Shown here one piece after another: positions 13,277-18,846 of a stretch of DNA of 18,846 nt. Below the pieces are notes generated by a model. The model was not told where the DNA came from. It saw nothing but the letters and a program-made list of their open reading frames with translations, and did not search any database. Position numbers and translations under genes: made by a program. Numbering within the stretch: the first letter of the stretch is position 1; every line of letters begins with the position of its first letter. The stretch comes from an uncultured Lachnospiraceae bacterium (GTDB lineage Bacteria > Bacillota > Clostridia > Lachnospirales > Lachnospiraceae), in assembly GCA_910586015.1 (NCBI GenBank), contig CAJUGJ010000025.1:8470-27315 (forward strand), in the 5' to 3' direction.

Positions 13277-14674
13277 ATGAAAAGATTTGTATGTACTGTT
13301 TGTGGTTATATTTATGAAGGTGTAAATGCACCACAGGAATGTCCAATTTGCCATCAATCCGGAGAAAAATTTAAAGAAACCTCTTTGGATAGTTCAGAAG
13401 CAAATACCACCTATTCCAAAATAAAGGAAGGTGCAGATATACCATCTACAAAATTAAGTTATGATAATAGTTTATATCGAATAGACGAATCCTGCCGCTA
13501 TATGGAAGAAATACATCAAATGGCAGTGACAGGAAAGAGTATTAGTGGTGCTATGGGAACAAAAATGCCGATGCCAAGTTGGGATGATATCTTACTTTTA
13601 GGAGCACAATTAAATCCTGCTCCACTTGATGATGACGCTCCTGTTACAACAATGACTGTTATTGGTAAACATGCAAAACGACCTATGATTTTAGAAAATC
13701 CTGTATATATTTCTCATATGTCATTTGGTGCACTATCTAAGGAAATCAAAATAGCCTTAGCAAAGGGTTCTGCAATGGCAAAAACAGCAATGTGCAGTGG
13801 AGAGGGTGGAATTTTACCTGAGGAACAAAAGGCTTCTTACAAATACATATTCGAATATATTCCGAATAAATATAGTGTAACCGATGAAAATTTGCGGGCA
13901 GCCGATGCTATCGAAATTAAAATTGGACAAGGAACAAAACCCGGTATGGGAGGACATTTGCCTGGTGAAAAAGTAACTGCAGAAATCGCACAGCTTCGTG
14001 GAAAAAAGCAGGGAGAAGATGTACAAAGTCCAAGCAAGTTTCCAGAACTAAATTGTAAGGAAGATTTAAAAGATATGGTGACTATGCTGCGGAACCGCTC
14101 AGATGGAAGACCGATTGGTATTAAAATTGCGGCGGGCAGAATAGAAAGAGATTTGGAATATTGTGTCTATGCCGAACCAGATTTTATTACGATTGATGGC
14201 AGAGGAGGTGCAACGGGTTCCAGTCCGCTATTTTTGCGTGAGGCTACTACTGTTCCAACTGTCTATGCTCTATATCGTGCAAGAAAATATCTGGATTCTG
14301 TTCATTCTGACATCTCTCTTGTGATTACAGGAGGACTTCGTGTGTCCGCAGATGTTGCGAAGGCTCTGGCTATGGGAGCGGACGCTGTCGCTGTAGCAAC
14401 GGCAGCATTAATTGCAGCAGCATGTCAACAATATCGAATCTGTGGTTCTGGTAATTGTCCAGTAGGTATTGCAACACAGAATCCTAAATTAAGAGAAAGA
14501 TTAAAAATAGAACAATCCGCACAAAGAGTAGCAAATTATTTAAATGTAACACAGAAGGAATTAAAGACCTTTGCTCGAATTACAGGTCATAATTCAGTAC
14601 ATGATTTAAGTGTTGATGATTTAGTAACTTTAAATAGAGAAATTTCAGAATTTACAAATATTCGTCATGTATAA
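13277..14674 (+). CDS. Rubredoxin-fused FMN glutamate-synthase-like protein
   Basis: A 465-residue redox protein. Residues 1-35 form a rubredoxin/rubrerythrin-type iron knuckle with C6-x2-C9 and C22-x2-C25. The rest (about 75-450) is the FMN-binding synthase domain of the large glutamate synthase subunit: SHMSFGALS (146-154), GEGG (175-178), KIGQGTKPGMGGHLPG (215-230), TIDGRGGATGSSP (305-317) and GGLRVSADVAKALAMGAD (352-369). C383, C389 and C394 have the C-x5-C-x4-C spacing of the GltB [3Fe-4S] cluster. There is no N-terminal glutaminase domain and no C-terminal GXGXG domain, so it cannot take ammonia from glutamine by itself. It may use free ammonium or act on another substrate with rubredoxin-delivered electrons. 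ATG at 13277 has GAGG at 7-base spacing. It is the only complete plus-strand gene here and converges on cheX. Confidence 0.88.
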   Translation: MKRFVCTVCGYIYEGVNAPQECPICHQSGEKFKETSLDSSEANTTYSKIKEGADIPSTKLSYDNSLYRIDESCRYMEEIHQMAVTGKSISGAMGTKMPMPSWDDILLLGAQLNPAPLDDDAPVTTMTVIGKHAKRPMILENPVYISHMSFGALSKEIKIALAKGSAMAKTAMCSGEGGILPEEQKASYKYIFEYIPNKYSVTDENLRAADAIEIKIGQGTKPGMGGHLPGEKVTAEIAQLRGKKQGEDVQSPSKFPELNCKEDLKDMVTMLRNRSDGRPIGIKIAAGRIERDLEYCVYAEPDFITIDGRGGATGSSPLFLREATTVPTVYALYRARKYLDSVHSDISLVITGGLRVSADVAKALAMGADAVAVATAALIAAACQQYRICGSGNCPVGIATQNPKLRERLKIEQSAQRVANYLNVTQKELKTFARITGHNSVHDLSVDDLVTLNREISEFTNIRHV

Positions 14675-14699
14675 TTGACTTATTTATTATTCTATCTAA

Positions 14700-14724
14700 A
14701 AGGGAGTGATGAATATCACCCCTT
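14700..14724. terminator. Bidirectional terminator between the glutamate-synthase-like gene and cheX
   Basis: AAGGG(A)GTGAT (14700-14710) pairs with ATCACCCCTT (14715-14724) around a GAAT loop, with one bulged A. On the minus strand TTTTAG follows. The hairpin includes the cheX stop codon and sits 26 bases after the plus-strand stop codon, serving both converging genes. The plus-strand T-run is weak. Confidence 0.65.
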
Positions 14725-15186
14725 CATTGCAATATTAATTTCAATCGTCTTTTCTTCCTCATAGATTAAAGGAACACAGATGTTTGTGGAATATGTATTA
14801 CTAAAAGAAACCGGTCCACGACACATCATAGGTGGTGTAATATCAATTAAAATTCCTTTTGTAGAAAATACAGTCGCTGTGTTTCCAAGAATCATGTTAC
14901 CTAATTCACTCACTGCACTTTCAGCGATTTCATTTAATTCTGTCATTGGCATCATACACATTTTGGAAGCAATGTCCAAAGCCACTGGAACACCAAAGGA
15001 TAAAATTGCCTGTCCTTTTACTGCACCTGTTACTCCCAACATAATCAATAAACAATCATCTTTAAAATTCGTTTCTTTTACATAAGGTTTTCCGACTTTT
15101 GCATCTATCATAACCATATCTTTGAGTACTTTTGTAGATGCAATTAAGAATGGATTAATATAATCAGCACTAAGCGTAGCTGCCAT
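14716..15186 (-). CDS. cheX: CheX-family chemotaxis phosphatase
   Basis: A 156-residue cytosolic protein of the CheX/CheC/FliY phosphatase group, which dephosphorylates CheY-P or other receiver proteins. The family's ExxN motif is present as E94-L-G-N97 in AVSELGNMILGN, with hydrophobic beta segments before (CLLIMLGVTGAVKGQAILSF) and after (NICVPLIYEEEKTIEINIA). Only one ExxN helix is seen, as in CheX rather than CheC. The start is secure: AGGAGGAG lies just before ATG 15184-15186. It has its own promoter and terminator and no flagellar or chemotaxis genes beside it. It may therefore act on a two-component receiver rather than on CheY; this is inference. Confidence 0.85.
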   Translation of the reverse strand: MAATLSADYINPFLIASTKVLKDMVMIDAKVGKPYVKETNFKDDCLLIMLGVTGAVKGQAILSFGVPVALDIASKMCMMPMTELNEIAESAVSELGNMILGNTATVFSTKGILIDITPPMMCRGPVSFSNTYSTNICVPLIYEEEKTIEINIAMKG

Positions 15187-15202
15187 GTTTACTCCTCCTA
15201 CA

Positions 15203-15217
15203 TGACATGATCTGTCA
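15203..15217. repeat. Small inverted repeat in the cheX leader
   Basis: TGACA (15203-15207) and TGTCA (15213-15217) are separated by TGATC, between the cheX promoter and its ribosome-binding site. It could be an operator half-site pair, but five-base arms are common by chance. Confidence 0.2.
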
Positions 15218-15244
15218 ACGAAATATATATAAGCTGCATTAAGA

Positions 15245-15274
15245 ATTGTATCATACTTTTGTACTATTTTTCAA
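15245..15274 (-). promoter_or_regulatory. Promoter for cheX
   Basis: Minus-strand TTGAAA (15269-15274) and TACAAT (15245-15250), 18 bases apart, each match sigma-A at five of six positions or nearly so. The predicted start leaves a leader of about 55 bases before cheX. The -35 lies ten bases past the aminotransferase stop codon. Confidence 0.6.
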
Positions 15275-15284
15275 GAGAAAAACA

Positions 15285-16448
15285 CTATTTCGTATACTTT
15301 TTTACAAACCTACGAATACGTTCTAATGCCACTTTTAAATTTTCTATGGAATACGCATAAGAAATTCTAAGAAATCCCTCTCCACATGCTCCAAATGCCG
15401 TTCCCGGGACAACTGCCACTTTTTCCTCTTGTAATAGACGAGTTGCAAATTCATCTGAGGTCATACCTGTTTTTTTAATACTTGGAAAAACATAAAATGC
15501 CCCAAAAGGTTCAAAACAAGAAAGTCCCATTTCATTTAATTCATGTACCAAAAATCTTCGGCGTTTATCATAGGCATCTCTCATCCGTTCTACATCTTCA
15601 TCTCCATTTCTCATCGCCTCTATTGCGGCATACTGACTTGTTGTAGGAGCACACATAATAGCAAACTGATGAATTTTTAACATCTGTGTTAAAATCTTCT
15701 CAGGTCCTGCTGCATATCCTAATCTCCATCCTGTCATTGCATATGCCTTAGAAAATCCATTGATTACAATGGTTCGTTCTTTCATTCCCGGTAGTTGTGC
15801 AATGGAAACGTGTTTTGTGCCATAGGTCAGTTCTGAATAAATCTCATCTGAAATTACAAATAAATCTTTTTCTTTGACAACCTGTGCAATCTCTTCTAAT
15901 TCTTCTCTTGTCATAACTGCACCTGTTGGGTTATTTGGAAATGGCATAATTAAGATTTTGGTTTTTTCTGTAATATGTTCTAATAGTTCCTCTTTTGTCA
16001 GTTTAAATTGATTTTCTTCTTTTAAATCAATAATTACAGGAACTCCGCCTGCTAACATAACACATGGAAGATAGGAAACAAAACAAGGCTGTGGAATTAA
16101 AACCTCATCTTGTAGATCTAACATTGCCCGTAGGGCAATATCGATTGCCTCACTTCCTCCTACTGTCACAACAATTTCATGATTAAAATGATACAAAAGA
16201 TTATATCTACGTGCTAAATATCTTGCAATTTCTTCCCTTAACTCTCTAATTCCAGCATTAGAAGTATAAAAGGTTCTACCCTTTTCTAATGAATAAATTC
16301 CCTCTTCTCGAATATGCCACGGTGTATCAAAATCTGGCTCTCCAACACCTAATGAAATAGCATCTTTCATTTCACTGACAATATCAAAAAATTTTCGAAT
16401 TCCTGAGGGCTCAATCGTAACTATTTTTTTGCTTAATGGATCTCTCAA
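15285..16448 (-). CDS. Class I/II PLP-dependent aminotransferase
   Basis: A 387-residue fold-type I aminotransferase of the aspartate/aromatic (AspC/PatA) group, cytosolic. Signature residues: N173 in PNNPTGAV and D201-E-I-Y204 bind PLP, K234 in NGFSKAYAMTGWRLGY forms the Schiff base, and the Arg in GFLRISYAYS binds the substrate carboxylate. The length is standard. Its ATG overlaps the Lrp stop codon by four bases (ATGA), so the genes are translationally coupled and the start is well supported. Lrp-family regulators commonly sense amino acids, so a shared role in amino-acid metabolism is likely. The amino donor and acceptor cannot be told from sequence. I see no clear terminator before cheX. 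Confidence 0.93.
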   Translation of the reverse strand: MRDPLSKKIVTIEPSGIRKFFDIVSEMKDAISLGVGEPDFDTPWHIREEGIYSLEKGRTFYTSNAGIRELREEIARYLARRYNLLYHFNHEIVVTVGGSEAIDIALRAMLDLQDEVLIPQPCFVSYLPCVMLAGGVPVIIDLKEENQFKLTKEELLEHITEKTKILIMPFPNNPTGAVMTREELEEIAQVVKEKDLFVISDEIYSELTYGTKHVSIAQLPGMKERTIVINGFSKAYAMTGWRLGYAAGPEKILTQMLKIHQFAIMCAPTTSQYAAIEAMRNGDEDVERMRDAYDKRRRFLVHELNEMGLSCFEPFGAFYVFPSIKKTGMTSDEFATRLLQEEKVAVVPGTAFGACGEGFLRISYAYSIENLKVALERIRRFVKKYTK

Positions 16449-16930
16449 GGTGTAATCAACATCCTTTCATCTTCAACTTCGTGAGTCAGTGTCATTCCAT
16501 GTTCTTTATATTTTTTTAAAACAAAGTGTGTAGCGGTACTAAGCACAGCCTCCATAGGAGCAAGTCTTCCGGATACAAAATTAGCTACCTCTTTCATACT
16601 TTTTCCATCAATAATAACTGTTAAATCAAATCCGCCTGACATTAAGTACACTGCATTTACCTCATCAAACTTATAAATGCGTTCTGCAATTTTATCGAAT
16701 CCCTGCCCACGTTGTGGTGTAACCTTTACTTCAATTAAAGCAGTAACTCTTTCATCTTCTGTCTTATCCCAGTTAATTAACGTTGGATATCCACAGATAA
16801 TCGAATCCGCCTCTAATTCACGGATCGCTGTAACAACTTCTTCTTCCTCTGCTCCTAACATCACTGCTAAATCAGATGTGGTCAATTTACTATTTTTATC
16901 GATTGCTTTTAAAATGTTTTCTTTTAACAT
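16445..16930 (-). CDS. Lrp/AsnC-family transcriptional regulator
   Basis: A 161-residue regulator with an N-terminal helix-turn-helix (about 1-50, LTTSDLAVMLGAEEEEVVTA) and a C-terminal RAM ligand-binding domain (about 60-140) containing GFDLTVIIDG. Such proteins form dimers or octamers and usually respond to amino acids. The start at 16930 has GAGG about 12 bases upstream and GAGT nearer, both inside the 3' end of the preceding gene. It sits between the AIR-synthase-like gene (17-base gap) and the aminotransferase (4-base overlap), which it probably controls together with itself. The C-terminal tail EHGMTLTHEVEDERMLITP is a little longer than in minimal Lrp proteins. Confidence 0.93.
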   Translation of the reverse strand: MLKENILKAIDKNSKLTTSDLAVMLGAEEEEVVTAIRELEADSIICGYPTLINWDKTEDERVTALIEVKVTPQRGQGFDKIAERIYKFDEVNAVYLMSGGFDLTVIIDGKSMKEVANFVSGRLAPMEAVLSTATHFVLKKYKEHGMTLTHEVEDERMLITP

Positions 16931-16947
16931 ATTCTTACTCGACCTCT

Positions 16948-17970
16948 TTATTCTTTTATTTTCTCTGCCTGAAATAGTTCATCGATGCGGTAAGGTTCTA
17001 AATATCTCTTTTCTTCCCCTCGGAATAGTACTCTATCTTTTGTTTTATTTAACGTTCCTAAGACAGAAACAAAGATTCCTTCTGCTTCTAATGCGTTCTT
17101 TACCTGTTCCCACTGATTGGTTGCAATCAAAAGACTTCCTCCAGAAAGTAACTGATAGGGATTGAGATCTAAATATTCGCAAATTTCAATCGTTTCTTGT
17201 TGTAAAGAAATTTTTGTTAAATCCACATTCATTCCACAGTCTAATACCTCTCCTAATTCCCACAATGCTCCAAATACTCCCCCTTCTGAACAATCATGGC
17301 AAAAAAGATTCTCTGTTTCTTTTCTCTCTGGAAGGGAGCATAAACATTCTATTTCCCTGTGTAAAGAAAGTTGTTCAAACATCTTTACTGCTCTATTCAA
17401 AAATGAATTTGGTAATCTTTTTTTAAGTTCTTCCCAATACATTTTTGCAAGACGTGCTGTTCCTTCTTTTCCAGCACTTCCAGTCATCAAAATTGTACTT
17501 CCCTCCCACTTATTTTTTGAACGTTTTAGATTATCTAAAAGTATTGGATAACCAAAGGCAGTAATTGCCGTTATTGGTTCTAAAACAAAGCTGCTGACTG
17601 CGGTATGACCTGCTGCTAATACAATTTCTAACTCATTACAAACACTTTGTATTGTTGCAATCCAAGAGCGAATTTCAGGTTCTTCAAACGACTCTGGAAA
17701 TGTGACAACCGCAGTTATTCCAATAGGATTTCCAAGCGAAGCGTAAATATTATTGACTGCCGCATGAACTGCGGCAGCCGCAAGTAAAACATCCTTTCCC
17801 TGCCGCATAGAAGAGGCTGTCAACATCTGCTGACGGTCATGTGGCAAAATCAAACAGGATGCGTCAATTCCGATCCCCGGTTTTTGTTGAATTGTTTTTG
17901 AATCACTAAAAGAAAGCTGCTTTAACACAGAGCGTTTTAATACTGCTTGTGGTATCTTTCCTGACTTCAT
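16948..17970 (-). CDS. AIR-synthase/HypE/ThiL-superfamily protein of unknown substrate
   Basis: A 340-residue protein of the PurM-like ATP-dependent superfamily (AIR synthase, FGAM synthase, HypE, ThiL, SelD). The N-terminal domain has GIGIDASCL (32-40), where kinases and HypE have GDDAA. The C-terminal domain opens with ILMTGSAGKEGTARLA (160-175) and carries HDCSEGGVFGALWEL (225-239) and the LSGGSLLIAT loop (275-284). It lacks the C-terminal Cys of HypE and has no hydrogenase-maturation neighbours. It is probably an ATP-using enzyme, but the substrate is unknown. AGGGG stands seven bases before the ATG, and a near-consensus promoter precedes it. It is the first gene of a probable operon with the Lrp regulator and aminotransferase, which suggests small-molecule or amino-acid metabolism. 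Confidence 0.82.
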   Translation of the reverse strand: MKSGKIPQAVLKRSVLKQLSFSDSKTIQQKPGIGIDASCLILPHDRQQMLTASSMRQGKDVLLAAAAVHAAVNNIYASLGNPIGITAVVTFPESFEEPEIRSWIATIQSVCNELEIVLAAGHTAVSSFVLEPITAITAFGYPILLDNLKRSKNKWEGSTILMTGSAGKEGTARLAKMYWEELKKRLPNSFLNRAVKMFEQLSLHREIECLCSLPERKETENLFCHDCSEGGVFGALWELGEVLDCGMNVDLTKISLQQETIEICEYLDLNPYQLLSGGSLLIATNQWEQVKNALEAEGIFVSVLGTLNKTKDRVLFRGEEKRYLEPYRIDELFQAEKIKE

Positions 17971-18010
17971 TGTATTCCCCTCTCTCAGACAAAAATGCTG
18001 ATTAACGGTT

Positions 18011-18039
18011 ATTATAACTCATTTCTATCATCCTTTCAA
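18011..18039 (-). promoter_or_regulatory. Strong promoter for the AIR-synthase-like/Lrp/aminotransferase operon
   Basis: Minus-strand TTGAAA (18034-18039), a 17-base spacer and TATAAT (18011-18016): the best sigma-A match in the window. It starts just after the VanW-family gene, with about 35 bases between the predicted start and the next ATG. Confidence 0.75.
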
Positions 18040-18053
18040 TAAGAAAATCATTG

Positions 18054-18846
18054 CTATTTATCTGCCTCCCTCGTGCTTCCAACTGTAACATACTTTGGAG
18101 CTGCTTTATAGTTACTTCGATTGATTCGTATTCGTTCTTTTTCTTTTCCTTTTACTGTTACAATCTTATATAATTCTGCTTCATATCCAATATGTTCCTT
18201 TTGTGTTACTTTCGAATAATCGGAAGCACGCGTTTTATCTACTGTTATAACATCTTCTCCAGGTTCTTGTTTCGATAAGATTACTGTTTCAAAATGAATC
18301 GTTCGATTTGGATCTCTGGTTTCTTTTCCCTCAATTCGAAATATCAGCCATCCATCCTTTGTAATTGCTCGTATTGTCACTGGATTTTCAAGACTATTTA
18401 CAAACTTTAAATCTTTATCCTCTCCAGCAATAGCAGCATCTCTTGATAATTCTACATAACTTACAGTCATAGAATGAGCTGCTCTAGAAGTTATTTTTAA
18501 TTCGGCAAGTAGAACAGCATTATATAGAGTAGTAGAAATCTGACAAACTCCACCTCCTATACTCTTTACTACTTTACCTTGCTCAAATGCCCCTGCTTCC
18601 TGATATCCGTTTTCTTTTGTAAATGGTGCAAGTTTATCATGACAGGAAAATCCTTCTCCCGGCTGCAATTTTGTTCCATCAATTTTCTTGGCAGCATTTT
18701 CAATATTAGCACTTCGAGCAGAAGAAGAATCTCCATAATACGTCTTAAATTCTCCAAGAATATCTACTGTTGGCTTGGTTTCTTCCTCTTTCTTGGTTTC
18801 TTCCTCTTTCTTGGTTTCTTCCTCTTTCTTGGTTTCTTCCTCTTTC
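18054..18846 (-). CDS. VanW-family protein, 5' end outside the window
   Basis: The 3' part (about 263 codons) of a VanW-domain protein; the frame stays open to the window edge. From the edge: a run of KEEETK hexapeptide repeats, then FKTYYGDSSSARSANIENAA and KKIDGTKLQPGEGFSCHDKL, the conserved opening of the VanW domain. The core GGGVCQISTTLYNAVLLAEL and HSMTVSYVELSRDAAIAGED follow, then a beta-rich tail ending YVTVGSTREADK. VanW proteins occur beside some vancomycin-resistance operons but are widespread in Gram-positive chromosomes; their biochemical role is not established. The Lys/Glu-rich repeat is probably a flexible spacer between a membrane or signal segment beyond the window and the domain. 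The TTG at 18666-18668 is internal and not the start. Nothing else here suggests glycopeptide resistance. Confidence 0.87.
   Translation of the reverse strand, partial: KEEETKKEEETKKEEETKKEEETKPTVDILGEFKTYYGDSSSARSANIENAAKKIDGTKLQPGEGFSCHDKLAPFTKENGYQEAGAFEQGKVVKSIGGGVCQISTTLYNAVLLAELKITSRAAHSMTVSYVELSRDAAIAGEDKDLKFVNSLENPVTIRAITKDGWLIFRIEGKETRDPNRTIHFETVILSKQEPGEDVITVDKTRASDYSKVTQKEHIGYEAELYKIVTVKGKEKERIRINRSNYKAAPKYVTVGSTREADK
18775..18846 (-). repeat. 18-base tandem repeat coding KEEETK
   Basis: Four exact copies of TTGGTTTCTTCCTCTTTC (plus strand) at 18775-18792, 18793-18810, 18811-18828 and 18829-18846, running into the window edge and perhaps beyond. Each encodes a Lys/Glu-rich hexapeptide in the VanW-family protein. 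Confidence 0.95.

Noticed and set aside
16677..17165. 162-codon plus-strand open frame
   Set aside because: It is antisense to the Lrp and AIR-synthase-like genes, which have clear family motifs and ribosome-binding sites; no supporting features were seen.
16948..17970. Assignment as HypE or ThiL
   Set aside because: It has no hydrogenase-maturation or thiamine neighbours, the HypE C-terminal Cys is missing and the metal-binding motif differs.
18054..18846. Vancomycin-resistance locus
   Set aside because: VanW domains are widespread in Gram-positive chromosomes and no vanHAX-type or vanRS genes accompany this one.
1..18846. tRNA, rRNA, insertion sequence, transposase or integrase genes and att sites
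   Set aside because: Read on both strands, none could be recognised; the accessory character of 9811-13244 rests on gene content, not on mobile-element ends.

Overview
The window is AT-rich (about one third G+C by eye) and reads as a chromosome segment of a low-GC Gram-positive anaerobe, most likely a Lachnospiraceae-type member of the Clostridia. The support is protein character recalled from memory: an HtrA-like protein with a Pro/Thr-rich linker, a MutS2 whose Smr motif is LNIIG, a rubredoxin/glutamate-synthase fusion, stand-alone CheX and VanW. I cannot name the genus. Most genes lie on the minus strand.

Layout from left to right. 1-2505: RNA-modification and RNA-turnover genes (rlmD and a yhaM-type exonuclease), read leftwards from an extended -10 promoter near 2560. 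2702-6629: an HtrA-like PDZ protein that appears to have lost two of its three catalytic residues, then a histidine kinase/OmpR-type response-regulator pair. A 408-base AT-rich gap with inverted repeats and a candidate operator-promoter lies between the HtrA-like gene and the kinase. 6714-9598: mutS2 and trmL, both housekeeping, with a promoter near 9650. 9811-13009: an accessory two-gene cassette, a P-loop ATPase followed by a tetratricopeptide-repeat protein that overlaps it by 50 bases. 13119-13244: the 5' remnant of a hicA toxin gene behind an intact-looking promoter. 13277-14674: a plus-strand rubredoxin plus FMN glutamate-synthase-like protein. 14716-15186: cheX. 15285-17970: a probable operon of an AIR-synthase-like protein, an Lrp/AsnC regulator and a class I aminotransferase, driven by a near-consensus promoter at 18011-18039. 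18054-end: a VanW-family protein cut by the window edge inside an 18-base tandem repeat.

The most unusual part is 9811-13244. An ATPase with Walker A, Walker B and a sensor-2-like GGSLRD motif is coupled to a partner with an unidentified N-terminal domain of about 150 residues and nine 42-residue TPR units. Seven of those units are nearly identical and several alternate between two types, which suggests recent expansion and copy-number change. The adjoining broken toxin gene suggests a site where conflict-type modules come and go between housekeeping genes. A defence or signalling role is inference from architecture and context; nothing in the sequence proves it.
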